Assembly (NCBI RefSeq): GCF_036240795.1
Contig: NZ_CP108454.1
Location: 496,001 to 560,000, forward strand
Length of the DNA: 64,000 nucleotides
Source of the DNA: Streptomyces sp. NBC_01268
GTDB taxonomy: Bacteria; Actinomycetota; Actinomycetes; Streptomycetales; Streptomycetaceae
Direction: 5' to 3'
The first letter of the stretch is position 1; every line of letters starts with the position of its first letter. The position numbers and the translations under genes were made by a program. The notes below the pieces were generated by a model. That model was not told the DNA's origin, made no database searches, and worked only from the letters and a program-made list of their open reading frames with translations. Shown here in pieces: positions 14,971 through 23,371 of this stretch.

Positions 14971-17045
14971 GACGCGCTCCTCCCGCCGGGCGTGGTGCCG
15001 GGGGCCCGGTCGGCGGACCCCGCGTCGGCGGCGTGTCCCGGCTCGGCCGATCGGTCGGCGGATCCTCCGTCGGCCGCCGGCCCGGACGCTCGTCCCGCCG
15101 CGAACGCGACGAAGGGGCCCAGCGCGTGCGGGTCGGCGAGGACGTCGGTGCTGGCGACGGAGTCGGGCCGGGCACCGAGGAGGATGCGTTTGACCGGCAC
15201 CTCCAGCTTCTTGCCGGTCCGGTTGCGCGGGATGGCGGGCACCCGCTCGATGACGTCCGGGACGTGCCGCGGCGACAGCGCCGAGCGCAGCGTGCGGGCG
15301 ATGCGCGTCCGGAGGGCGTCGTCCAGCTCCTCGGGTCCGGTGACGAAGAGCAGCAGTTCCCCGTTGCCGCCCTCGGGGTCCTCGATGTGGACGACGAGGC
15401 TGTCGTCGATCTCGGGCAGGTCCTCGACGACCGCGTAGAACTCGGCGGTGCCGAGCCGGACCCCGCCGCGGTTGAGGGTGGCGTCGGAGCGGCCGGCGAC
15501 GACGCAGTGGCCCTCGGGCGCGAAGCGCACCCAGTCGCCGTGCCGCCACACGCCGGGATACTCCTCGAAGTACGCGGCCCGGTAGCGCGAGCCGTCGGTG
15601 TCGCCCCAGAAGCCGACGGGCATGGACGGCATCGGCTCGGTGATCACCAGCTCGCCCAGCTCGCCGACCACCCGCTCGCCCTCGCTGTCGTACGCGTAGG
15701 CGGCCACGCCCAGGCAGGGGCCGGAGATCTCACCGGCGCGCACGGTCTGGAGCGGGCTGCCCTGGAGGATGCCGGTGCACACGTCGGTGCCTCCACAGCC
15801 GACGTTGAGCAGCACCCGGTCCCCGAACTGCTCGGCCACCCAGCGGAATCCGTCGGCGGCGAGCGGGCTGCCCGCCGCGCCGAGCTGCCGCAGCCGCGAC
15901 AGGTCGAACTCCTCGGCGGGCCTGATCCCCGCCTTGCGGCAGGCCATCAGGTAGCCGGGGCTCACGCCCATCAGCGTCGCCCCGGTCTCCGCCGCGATCC
16001 GCCATTGCTCCCGCAGGTCCGGGTGGACCGGGTTGCCGTCGATCATGACGAGGGACGCGCGGACGAGCAGCGCGGAGACGAGGGTGTTCCACAGCATCCA
16101 CGCGGTCGTGCTGAACCAGAGCATCCGGTCCCCCGGCTTCAGGTCCCAGCTGAGCGCGTTGTTCTTCAGGTGCTCCACCAGGATCCCGCCGTGCCGGTGC
16201 ACGATCGCCTTGGGGATGCCGGTGGTCCCGGAGGAGAACAGCACGAACAGCGGGTGGTCGAACGGCACGGCCTCGAAGGCGGGTTCCGGCCGGTCCGCCG
16301 ACCCCGCCGGTGTCGCGAGCAGGTCCGTCCAGCCCAGCGCGTCGGGCAGGGTGTTCTCCCCGTACGGGACGTGGACGATCCGCTCCACGCTGGGGAGCTT
16401 CGCGGCGATCTCCGCGACCTCGGTACGGCGGTCGATGTCCCGCTCCCCGTAGCGGTAGCCGGCGACGGTCAGCAGCACCTTCGGTTCGAGCTGGGCGAAC
16501 CGGTCGACCACGCTGCGGGAGCCGAACTCCGGTGCGCAGGACGCCCAGACGGCGCCGATGCTCGCGGTGGCGAGGAAGGCCACCAGGGTCTCGGGGATGT
16601 TCGGCAGGTACGCGACGACCCGGTCGCCCTTGCCGACGCCGAGGCGCAGGAGTCCGGCACGGGCCCGCGCGACCTGGTCGCGGAGTTCGCCGAAGGTCAG
16701 CTCGACCGGCGCCCGGGTCTGGGAGTGGGCGACGACCGCGACGGCGTCGAGGTCCTCGTCGCGGCCGAGGGCGTGCTCGGCGTAGTTGAGGGTCGCGCCG
16801 GGGAACCACTCGGTGTCCGGCATGGCCTTGCGGCCGAGGGGGGCCGTGGGAGGGGTGTGCGGGCGGACGTCGAAGAACTCCCAGACCGACGACCAGAAGC
16901 CGGCCAGATCGGTGACGGACCACTCCCACAGGCTCGCGTAGTCCGGGAAGCTCAGCCGTCGCTCGGCCTCCAGCCAGCGGAGGTAGCGTCCGATCTCCGA
17001 GTCGTCCCTGACCGTGGCGCCGGGGGTGCTGAGGATCTCGTTCAT
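14967..17045 (-). CDS. Acetoacetate-CoA ligase (acetoacetyl-CoA synthetase type)
   Basis: 692-residue ANL-superfamily enzyme forming an acyl-CoA from acid, ATP and CoA through an acyl-AMP. Visible motifs: N-terminal ACS-type cap (YASLWEWSVTDLAGFWSSVW), the phosphate loop FSSGTTGIPKAIVHRHGG, FSTTAWMLWN typical of acetoacetyl-CoA synthetases, the adenylate-binding ELVITEPMPSMP, the hinge Asp/Arg region HCVVAGRSDATLNRGGVRLG, and the catalytic Lys region RNRTGKKLEVPVK. The last ~45 residues are an Ala/Gly/Asp-rich tail with imperfect GSADR-like repeats beyond the usual end. Overlaps both neighbours by 4 nt, so it is in the middle of the transcript. Confidence 0.88.
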   Translation of the reverse strand: MNEILSTPGATVRDDSEIGRYLRWLEAERRLSFPDYASLWEWSVTDLAGFWSSVWEFFDVRPHTPPTAPLGRKAMPDTEWFPGATLNYAEHALGRDEDLDAVAVVAHSQTRAPVELTFGELRDQVARARAGLLRLGVGKGDRVVAYLPNIPETLVAFLATASIGAVWASCAPEFGSRSVVDRFAQLEPKVLLTVAGYRYGERDIDRRTEVAEIAAKLPSVERIVHVPYGENTLPDALGWTDLLATPAGSADRPEPAFEAVPFDHPLFVLFSSGTTGIPKAIVHRHGGILVEHLKNNALSWDLKPGDRMLWFSTTAWMLWNTLVSALLVRASLVMIDGNPVHPDLREQWRIAAETGATLMGVSPGYLMACRKAGIRPAEEFDLSRLRQLGAAGSPLAADGFRWVAEQFGDRVLLNVGCGGTDVCTGILQGSPLQTVRAGEISGPCLGVAAYAYDSEGERVVGELGELVITEPMPSMPVGFWGDTDGSRYRAAYFEEYPGVWRHGDWVRFAPEGHCVVAGRSDATLNRGGVRLGTAEFYAVVEDLPEIDDSLVVHIEDPEGGNGELLLFVTGPEELDDALRTRIARTLRSALSPRHVPDVIERVPAIPRNRTGKKLEVPVKRILLGARPDSVASTDVLADPHALGPFVAFAAGRASGPAADGGSADRSAEPGHAADAGSADRAPGTTPGGRSAS

Positions 17046-17836
17046 CGGGCGGCCTTTCCGGGGGCGGCCTGCGCGGCGGCCACCTTCGCGGCGCGGCCGT
17101 CCAGGAACGCCCGCATCCGTTCCTGGGCGTCGGTGCTGCCGGCCGCGACGGCCGACATGAGGGATTCGAGCAGCAGGCCACCGGCCGGCGAGGCCTCGGC
17201 GATCCTGGGGAGCGCCTGGAGGACGGCGAAGTTGGTCAGCGGCGCGTTGCCCGCGATGCGCTCGGCGAGTTCCAGGGCCTTGGCGCGTGCCCCGCCCTGG
17301 CCGGTCAGGTACTGCGAGAGACCGGCGGCCTGGCCCTCGGCGGCGTCGAGGACGCGGCCGGTGAGCATCATGTCCGCCATCCGGTGCGCGCCGATCAGGC
17401 GCGGGACGCGGACGGAGCCGCCGCCGCCGACGAAGAGGCCGCGCTGTCCTTCCGGAAGGGCGTAGAAGGTGGAAGGGTCGGCCACCCGGAGGTGCGCGGC
17501 GGCCGCCAGCTCCAGGCCGCCGCCGATGACCGCGCCCTTCAGGGCGGCGACCACGGGGACCCGGCCGCCTTCGATGGTGTCGAAGACGCGGTGCCACATG
17601 AGCGAGTGTTCCAGGGCCTCCTCGGTGGACCGCTCGGTGAGCTCGCCGAGGTCGAGTCCGGCCGAGAAGTGGTCGCCCTCGGCGTCCAGGACGACGGCCC
17701 GCACGTCGGGGCCGGGCTTGCGGAAGAACTCCTCGATGCGCAGCACCGTGGCGTCGTCGAGGGCGTTGCGCTTGGCCGGGCGGCAGAGCGTCAGGACCGC
17801 CACTCCGTCGCGCCGGTCAATGGAAAGCGTGCTCAA
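17042..17836 (-). CDS. Enoyl-CoA hydratase/isomerase family protein
   Basis: 264-residue crotonase-fold enzyme, first gene of the operon. Oxyanion-hole segments are present: FSAGLDLGEL in the first loop and ALKGAVIGGGLELAAAAHLR in the second. The catalytic-loop Glu is in LPEGQRGLF. TTG at 17836 is preferred because GAGGAG lies 7 nt upstream and the protein then starts MSTLSIDRRDGVAVL like its relatives; a TTG 15 bp further upstream is possible. An operator palindrome lies 19 bp upstream of this start, so expression is presumably repressed by the divergent MarR protein. Confidence 0.86.
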   Translation of the reverse strand: MSTLSIDRRDGVAVLTLCRPAKRNALDDATVLRIEEFFRKPGPDVRAVVLDAEGDHFSAGLDLGELTERSTEEALEHSLMWHRVFDTIEGGRVPVVAALKGAVIGGGLELAAAAHLRVADPSTFYALPEGQRGLFVGGGGSVRVPRLIGAHRMADMMLTGRVLDAAEGQAAGLSQYLTGQGGARAKALELAERIAGNAPLTNFAVLQALPRIAEASPAGGLLLESLMSAVAAGSTDAQERMRAFLDGRAAKVAAAQAAPGKAAR

Positions 17837-17854
17837 GGGAAGGCTCCTCAATCA

Positions 17855-17959
17855 TCAGGAATCCTGAGTATCGAAGGCCGAGCCGCCGCCGAGCAAGGGG
17901 GGTGGGCTAGAATTTTCGACAGGATTCCTGATGATGGGGATTCGACAGGATTCCTAATG
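17855..17959. promoter_or_regulatory. Triple MarR operator in the divergent promoter region
   Basis: Three copies of a near-perfect palindrome built on CAGGAATCCTG/CAGGATTCCTG: 17855-17867 (TCAGGAATCCTGA), 17920-17930 within ATTTTCGACAGGATTCCTG, and 17946-17955 within TTCGACAGGATTCCT. The latter two are direct repeats (TTCGACAGGATTCCT plus ATG) spaced 26 bp apart. A TAGAAT hexamer at 17908-17913 could be the -10 box of the MarR gene. The arrangement predicts autorepression plus repression of the operon, relieved by a pathway ligand such as an acyl-CoA. Confidence 0.75.
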
Positions 17960-17972
17960 TTGGGGAGGGTGA

Positions 17973-18398
17973 GTGAAGGACGTCGCTCCGCCGTCGCTGC
18001 TGTACTCCGTGAAGCAGGTCGAGCTGGCCACCCGCGCCCGCCTCGACGACCTGCTCAAGCCCTCGGGCGTCACCGCCCTGCAGTACACGGCGCTGACCGT
18101 GCTCGAACGCCGGGACGGCATGTCCGCGGCCGAGCTCGCCCGCAACTCCTTCGTCACGCCCCAGTCCATGTCCGACCTGGTCGGCGCGCTGGAGCGGCGC
18201 GGCCTCATCACCCGCTCCCCCGACCCGGTGAGCCGCCGCCGCCACGTCATCGGCCTCACCGACGCCGGGCGCGCCCTGCTGGCCCTCCACGCCCCGGCCG
18301 TCCAGGAGTTGGAGGACGAGATGCTGAAGGGCTTCGCCGCCCGCGAGCGCACGGCCTTCCGGGACTACCTCAACCGCGCCCGCGCGGCACTCGGGTAG
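17973..18398 (+). CDS. MarR-family transcriptional regulator
   Basis: 141-residue winged-helix repressor, dimeric in this family. The core reads LLKPSGVTALQYTALTVLER, then the recognition region MSAAELARNSFVTPQSMSDL, and the wing with RSPDPVSRRRHVIGLTDAG. GTG start after GGGGAG. It lies divergent to the CoA-thioester operon with the repeated palindrome between them, so it is almost certainly that operon's regulator. It ends 22 bp before the convergent LacI-type gene. Confidence 0.9.
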   Translation: MKDVAPPSLLYSVKQVELATRARLDDLLKPSGVTALQYTALTVLERRDGMSAAELARNSFVTPQSMSDLVGALERRGLITRSPDPVSRRRHVIGLTDAGRALLALHAPAVQELEDEMLKGFAARERTAFRDYLNRARAALG

Positions 18399-18420
18399 CG
18401 CGCCGCACGGAGCCCGTCGG

Positions 18421-19449
18421 TTACCGGCTCGGCGTGCTGCCGCGCACCACGCGTTCCGCCGGGAGCAGCAGCCCCTGCGTCGCGGTCGCGTCGCGGTCCT
18501 CGACGGCACTGATCAGGCGGTCGAGGAGGGCCTGCGCGATGGCGGGCAGGGGCAGGCGGACACTGGTGAGGGTGGGCTGGAGCAGGGTGCACAGGGGCAT
18601 GTCGTTGAAGCCGGTGACGGCGACGTCGGTGCCGACGGCGAGGCCTGCGGCGCGGATGGCCTGGTAGGCGGGCAGGGCCAGCCAGTCGCTCGCGCAGACG
18701 AGGGCGGTGGGACGGTCGGGGCCGACCAGCAGGCGCTGGAGCGCCTGGGAGAGGGCGGCCGGGTCGTCGTCGGGGACGCCGACCTCGAAGGCTCCGTCGG
18801 GCGCGGCGGCCGCGGCCTGGAGCAGGCCGGCCCGGCGGTCGGCCAGCCAGGGCAGGGACGCGGCGGAGTTCACGTAGCAGATCCTGCGGTGGCCCTGGCC
18901 GAGGAGCAGCCCCACGAGGTCCGCCGTGGCGGCGGCGGAGTCGATGTCCACCCAGTTCTGCGGGCGACCGGGAGCCGTACGGCCGAAGGCGACGAACGGG
19001 AATCCGGCCTCGGCGAGCACGTCGACCCGGGGGTCGTCGTGGACGACGTCGGAGAGCACGAACCCGTCGACCTGACGGGCGGCGATCAGCCCGTTGAAGG
19101 ACTTGGCGACGGCGCCGGCACCCTGCTGGGGGTCGCAGCGGAACAGCAGGACGCGGTGCCCGACGGCGTCCGCCGCGCTGACGAGGGCCTGGAGGAAACC
19201 GCCCATCAGCGGGTTGGGGTCGGCCGGGTTGTCGGCGGGCGCGGGATAGCCGATGACCTTGCGGGTGCCGGTGCGCAGGCTGCGGGCGGACTGGTCGGGC
19301 TGGTAGCCGAGTTCCTCGATGGCGGCGGTGACCCGGGCGAGCGTGGTCGCGCGCAGCCGGTGGGGGGCGTTGAGGGCGTTCGAGACGGTCTGGCGGGAGA
19401 CGCCCGCCGTGCGGGCGACGTCCTCGATGGTCACCTGTTGAGCGGTCAT
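18421..19449 (-). CDS. LacI-family transcriptional regulator
   Basis: 342-residue sugar-responsive repressor. The N-terminal helix-turn-helix and hinge are textbook: VTIEDVARTAGVSRQTVSNA, then LNAPHRLRATTLARVTAAIE and ELGYQPDQSARSLRTG. A periplasmic-binding-protein-like sensor domain follows (ALVCASDWLALPAYQAIRAA; VAVTGFNDMPLCTLLQPTLT). It follows the GH36 gene on the same strand but behind a strong hairpin, so it may have its own promoter. The palindrome with central CG at the head of the aminotransferase-ABC-GH36 operon is its likely target. Confidence 0.9.
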   Translation of the reverse strand: MTAQQVTIEDVARTAGVSRQTVSNALNAPHRLRATTLARVTAAIEELGYQPDQSARSLRTGTRKVIGYPAPADNPADPNPLMGGFLQALVSAADAVGHRVLLFRCDPQQGAGAVAKSFNGLIAARQVDGFVLSDVVHDDPRVDVLAEAGFPFVAFGRTAPGRPQNWVDIDSAAATADLVGLLLGQGHRRICYVNSAASLPWLADRRAGLLQAAAAAPDGAFEVGVPDDDPAALSQALQRLLVGPDRPTALVCASDWLALPAYQAIRAAGLAVGTDVAVTGFNDMPLCTLLQPTLTSVRLPLPAIAQALLDRLISAVEDRDATATQGLLLPAERVVRGSTPSR

Positions 19450-19475
19450 CGTTCCTCTGTGGGGGCAGGGTGGCC

Positions 19476-19514
19476 GGTGGTCCGGGGCGGCGCCGGGCGC
19501 CGCCCCGGACCACC
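19476..19514 (-). terminator. Strong hairpin between GH36 gene and lacI-type gene
   Basis: Perfect 17-bp stem (GGTGGTCCGGGGCGGCG and its complement) with the 5-nt loop CCGGG, just downstream of the GH36 stop. It should end or attenuate the sugar operon before the regulator gene. Confidence 0.8.
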
Positions 19515-19519
19515 GTCGT

Positions 19520-21556
19520 TCAGTCCTCGCGGCTCAGGGTGAGCAGCCCGCCGGTCGGCACGGTCACCGGGTTCACCCCGGCGACGAGGTCGAGCGCGGT
19601 CTCGGACAGGATCTCACCACGGCAGTCCTGGACGAGGGCGAGGGCCCGTTCCGGCCGGGCCGCGGTGAGCAGCACCACGGGGTCGCTGTCGGCGTTGGCG
19701 ACGAGCAGCGTCCACGGAGCCTCCCCCGCGCCCCGCTCCGGGAGCGCCACCGGCAGCGGCGCGTAGCGTGCGACCACGGTGGTGCGGGGGTCGTGGGCGC
19801 GGACGAGGGGGTAGCCGAGGTCGGGGCGGGCGGGTTCCAGGACGCCCCGCTGCAGGACGTCGGCGTAGCGCCGGAAGACGCCGAGCCAGAAGCGCAGGGT
19901 GGCGAGCTGGTCCGGGGTCTGGGCGCCGAGGTCGACGGAGATCTGCGGGACCGAGAAGAGCGCGTTGACGAGGTGGACCGCCACCGCCTCGGGGGTCTCC
20001 GCGGAGTGCCACATGATCATGTCGGCGTGGACGGCGAGCGGACCCGCGACGAGCCGGCAGTCGACGGTCCGCTGGCGGTTCTCGGCGGGGCTGAGCGGGC
20101 AGTCGGTGGCCCGGACCATGGTGGCGTACGGCCAGAGGCCGGGGCCCACGTACGGCTGGCGGTGCTCGACGATCACGTCGGGCCGGGCGCGGCGCAGCCG
20201 GGCGTCGAGGTCGGCGACGAGTCGGCGTACGCCCTCGTGGACGGTGTCGTGGTCGGCGCCCGCCGGGGCGGGCGGGGGTTCGGCGACGGCGAAGAGGTCG
20301 AGGAAGTCCAGCTTCACGCCGTCCATGCCCCACTCCTCGACGGCGCGGGCGATCTTGTCGATCAGGTAGCCGCGGACCTCGGGATGCCGGGGGTCGAGCA
20401 CGGCCGCGTCCAGGCGGGGCGTCTCGCGGAGGATCATCCCCTTGAAGCGGTCCCAGGCCTCGTTGTGGCGCCCGATGAACGGGACCGCGTACCAGAGGAG
20501 GTAGGCGAGGCCCAGGCGCTGCACCTCGGCGACGTGGGCGGCGGGGTCGGGGAAGGCCGTCGGGTTCATGTCCCAGTCGCCGCAGTGCCCGTAGCCACGG
20601 GTACGGTCGGCGGTCTGCCAGCCGTCGTCGACGATGATGCTGTCGCAGCCGACGGCCGCCGCCAGGGCCGCCTGGCGCTCGACGGTGCCGGTGTCGACGT
20701 TCTGGTGGAGGCTGTACCAGGTGGAGTAGGCGGGCATCCGCGCGGCGGGCGCGACACCGGGGTGGTCGGGGCCCTCGGCCGCCCACCAGTCGGTGACGGC
20801 CCGCAGGGTCGCGGCGAAGTGCCGGCCGCTGAGGTCGATCCGCACGCGCAACGGGGGCCCGTCCGGGGTGAGTTCCTGCTCGACGGTGAACGCGAACTCG
20901 CCGCTCTCCTCCACCACGCCCGCGCCGACCCGTACGGGCGCGGTCGTCTCGCCCGCCGCGGCGGTGCACAGGGCACGGTCGCCGGTGCCGACCAGGCTGG
21001 CGACGGGGGCGCCCAGGGCGAGCGAGACGGTGCGCGGAGCGCTCCACGAGGGCGGGAGCCAGCGGGTGGCGTTGGTGTCGGGGGTCCAGTAGGCCACGGC
21101 TCCGACGCAGGGGACACGCCATTCGGCGCGGACGGTGACCGCTTCCGTCGCCGTGACCTCGACGAGCGCCACACCGTCGGCGACCGGGCTGACGGCCGCC
21201 TGCCAGCCGTCGCCGCCGAGCCCGGTGAGGTGGACGGTGAGCGGGGCCCCGGTGGAGTGGAGCAGGTCGGTGGCGAGGTTGCGGTGGACGGCGGGGCGGG
21301 CGGCGCCGGAGGCGCCCTCCGTCGGGGTGTTCGGCCGCCAGGCCGGCACGGGCCGGGGCGCGGTGGGGTCCGTCGGCTCGGCGCCCGGCGCGGTGGGGTC
21401 CGGCGCGGTGGGGTCCGGCGCGGTGGGGTCCGGCGCGGTGGGGTCCGGCGCGGTGGGGTCCGGCGCGGTGGGGTCCGGCGTGCCGGTGCCGTCCGGCGTG
21501 GCGGTGCCGTCCGGCGTGGCGGTGCCGCGGGGGGCGGCGCCCGGGGTGGTGGTCAC
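19520..21556 (-). CDS. Alpha-galactosidase-like glycoside hydrolase (GH36)
   Basis: About 678-residue cytosolic enzyme predicted to release alpha-linked galactose from imported oligosaccharides. The catalytic barrel shows SIIVDDGWQ, the nucleophile region GMDGVKLDFLDL, and the acid/base region MVRATDCPLSPAENRQ. Beta-domain residues precede and follow. The N-terminal ~65 residues are a Thr/Ala/Pro/Asp-rich segment with six copies of TAPDP, absent from typical GH36 proteins and probably disordered; there is no signal peptide. GTG at 21556 is chosen for its AAGGAG site at good spacing; GTG at 21565, overlapping the permease stop by 4 nt, is equally in frame. The specificity call rests on motifs and context only. 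Confidence 0.82.
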   Translation of the reverse strand: MTTTPGAAPRGTATPDGTATPDGTGTPDPTAPDPTAPDPTAPDPTAPDPTAPDPTAPGAEPTDPTAPRPVPAWRPNTPTEGASGAARPAVHRNLATDLLHSTGAPLTVHLTGLGGDGWQAAVSPVADGVALVEVTATEAVTVRAEWRVPCVGAVAYWTPDTNATRWLPPSWSAPRTVSLALGAPVASLVGTGDRALCTAAAGETTAPVRVGAGVVEESGEFAFTVEQELTPDGPPLRVRIDLSGRHFAATLRAVTDWWAAEGPDHPGVAPAARMPAYSTWYSLHQNVDTGTVERQAALAAAVGCDSIIVDDGWQTADRTRGYGHCGDWDMNPTAFPDPAAHVAEVQRLGLAYLLWYAVPFIGRHNEAWDRFKGMILRETPRLDAAVLDPRHPEVRGYLIDKIARAVEEWGMDGVKLDFLDLFAVAEPPPAPAGADHDTVHEGVRRLVADLDARLRRARPDVIVEHRQPYVGPGLWPYATMVRATDCPLSPAENRQRTVDCRLVAGPLAVHADMIMWHSAETPEAVAVHLVNALFSVPQISVDLGAQTPDQLATLRFWLGVFRRYADVLQRGVLEPARPDLGYPLVRAHDPRTTVVARYAPLPVALPERGAGEAPWTLLVANADSDPVVLLTAARPERALALVQDCRGEILSETALDLVAGVNPVTVPTGGLLTLSRED
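21391..21516 (-). repeat. In-frame minisatellite at the 5' end of the GH36 gene
   Basis: Six perfect tandem copies of the 15-mer CGGTGGGGTCCGGCG (21391-21480) are followed by two copies of a related 18-mer ending GGTGCCGTCCGGCG (21481-21516). They encode TAPDP and TPDG-type units. Unit lengths are multiples of three, so copy number can vary without frame loss. Confidence 0.9.
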
Positions 21557-21561
21557 GGTGG

Positions 21562-22377
21562 TCACTCCTTGGTCGCGCCGGCCAGCAGGCCGGAGATGAA
21601 CTGGCGCTGCAGGACGAGGAAGAGGGCCATCACGGGGATGGCGGCGAGGGCGCCGGCGAGCAGGACCTGCGCGTAGTTGGTGGTCGAGAGGCCCTGCAGG
21701 GTGGCGGTGGCGACCGGCAGGGTCTGCATCTCGGGGCTGCGCAGCGCGATCAGCGGCCAGACGAACTGGTTCCAGCCGCCCAGGAAGACGAACAGCGCGA
21801 GCGCCGCGATGACCGGCCGGTTGACCGGAATGACGATCCGCCACAGCACCCGCAGCTCGCCCGCCCCGTCGACGCGGGCCGCGTCGAGGAGTTCGTCGGG
21901 CATGGAGCGCAGTGCCTGCCGCATGAGGAAGATGCCGAACGGCGTGACGAGGCCGGGCAGGATGACGGACTGGTACGAGTCGATCAGTCCCAGGTCCATC
22001 ATCATCTGGAAGATCGGGATCAGCATCACCGTGTCGGGGATGACCAGGGTGCTGAGCAGCAGGACGAAGAACAGGTTCCGTCCCCGGAAGTCGAACTTCG
22101 CGAAGGCGTAGCCGGCCAGCACCGACACGACGACCGCGCCGACGGTCTGGAGACCCGCCACGATGACGCTGTTGAGCAGGACGCGCGTCAGGCCGATGGA
22201 GTCCTGGAGGCCCTGGAGGTTGTCCAGGAGGTGGCCGCCGGGCAGCAGCTTGGGCGGCCAGGAGAACACGTCCCTGTCGTCCTGGGTGGCGGCCATGGCG
22301 AGCCAGTAGAACGGGCCGACGCAGAGCCCGAAGGCACCCGCGAGCAGGACGGTGAGCAGAGGCGCGCGGGACTTCAT
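21562..22377 (-). CDS. Carbohydrate ABC transporter permease (MalG type)
   Basis: 271-residue inner-membrane protein with about six transmembrane helices. The CUT1-family EAA motif, which contacts the ATPase, is ELLDAARVDGAGELRVLWRI, followed by PVNRPVIAALALF. The ATG start overlaps the preceding permease stop by 4 nt. It forms the translocation channel with the other permease and receives sugar from the lipoprotein. No ATPase gene is in the cluster, so it presumably shares a multipurpose MsiK-type ATPase encoded elsewhere, as is common for Streptomyces CUT1 systems. Confidence 0.92.
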   Translation of the reverse strand: MKSRAPLLTVLLAGAFGLCVGPFYWLAMAATQDDRDVFSWPPKLLPGGHLLDNLQGLQDSIGLTRVLLNSVIVAGLQTVGAVVVSVLAGYAFAKFDFRGRNLFFVLLLSTLVIPDTVMLIPIFQMMMDLGLIDSYQSVILPGLVTPFGIFLMRQALRSMPDELLDAARVDGAGELRVLWRIVIPVNRPVIAALALFVFLGGWNQFVWPLIALRSPEMQTLPVATATLQGLSTTNYAQVLLAGALAAIPVMALFLVLQRQFISGLLAGATKE

Positions 22378-23369
22378 CGGCGTTCTCCCATCAGGCGGAC
22401 CTGGAGGACGCCGAGTACGGACACGATCAGCGCGAGGGCGTAGGCGAGGGCCGAGGCGTAGCCGAAGTCGAAGTACTTGAAGCCGTTGTCGTAGAGGTAC
22501 ATGGTGACCGTCAGGGTGGCGTTGTCGGGGCCGCCGCCGGTGAGGACGTACGGCTCGTCGAAGAGCTGCAGGGTGCCGATGGTCGAGAGCACGACGGTGA
22601 GCAGGAGGATCGGCCGCAGCTGGGGAAGGGTGATGGAGAGGAAGCGGCGGACCGGTCCGGCGCCGTCGACCATCGCGGCCTCGTACAGCTCCTTGGGGAT
22701 GCCCTGGAGCCCGGCGAGGTACATCACCGCGTTGTAGCCGGTGTAGTGCCAGGTGAGGACGAGGACGACGCCGATGCGGGCCCAGAAGGAACTGCCGAGC
22801 CAGTCGACCGGGTCGATGCCGAACAGGGAGAGGACCCAGTTCAGCAGACCGGCGTCGCGGTTGAGGATCACGGAGAACATCACGCCGGTGGCGACCAGGC
22901 CCGTCAGGGACGGGATGAAGACGCCGAGCCGCCACAGCGGGCGCAGCCACACCTTGGAGTGGTTGAGGCCGAGCGCGACGAGCAGGGCGAGGCCGAGCAT
23001 CAACGGGACCTGGACGACGAGGATCAGCGCGGTGTTCCTGAGCGCCGTCCAGAAGAGCGGGTCCGCCAGGAGGCGCCGGTAGTTGTCGAGTCCGGCGAAG
23101 TGCTGGGAGTCGCCGTTGCCCGTCGTGAGACTGAGCCAGAACGAGGCGGCGATCGGGTACGCCTTGAAGACGGCGAAGCCCAGGACGGCGGGCATGATCA
23201 GGACGTACGGGATGGAGCCGCGGGTCAGCAGCCGGCGCCGCCCGGAGGGGCGGGCGGGACCGGCGGGGCTCGTACCGGAGTGCCGGCGCTTCGGGACGCG
23301 GCGGGCGGCGGGGCCGTCGGCGGCGGCGTCCCCCGTGGCGCCGAGGCGTTCGGACGGGGCGAGGGACAT
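22374..23369 (-). CDS. Carbohydrate ABC transporter permease (MalF type)
   Basis: 331-residue permease. A cytoplasmic Ser/Arg/Pro-rich N-terminal tail of ~45 residues precedes about six helices. The EAA loop is ELYEAAMVDGAGPVRRFLSI. The stop overlaps the start of the second permease (ATGA), so the two subunits are made in equal amounts. It sits 2 bp downstream of the binding-protein gene in the same operon. Confidence 0.92.
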   Translation of the reverse strand: MSLAPSERLGATGDAAADGPAARRVPKRRHSGTSPAGPARPSGRRRLLTRGSIPYVLIMPAVLGFAVFKAYPIAASFWLSLTTGNGDSQHFAGLDNYRRLLADPLFWTALRNTALILVVQVPLMLGLALLVALGLNHSKVWLRPLWRLGVFIPSLTGLVATGVMFSVILNRDAGLLNWVLSLFGIDPVDWLGSSFWARIGVVLVLTWHYTGYNAVMYLAGLQGIPKELYEAAMVDGAGPVRRFLSITLPQLRPILLLTVVLSTIGTLQLFDEPYVLTGGGPDNATLTVTMYLYDNGFKYFDFGYASALAYALALIVSVLGVLQVRLMGERR

Positions 23370-23371
23370 GG

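Noticed and set aside
21391..21516. Possible CRISPR-like repeat array
   Set aside because: Repeats are contiguous 15/18-mers without spacers and lie in frame inside a coding region.
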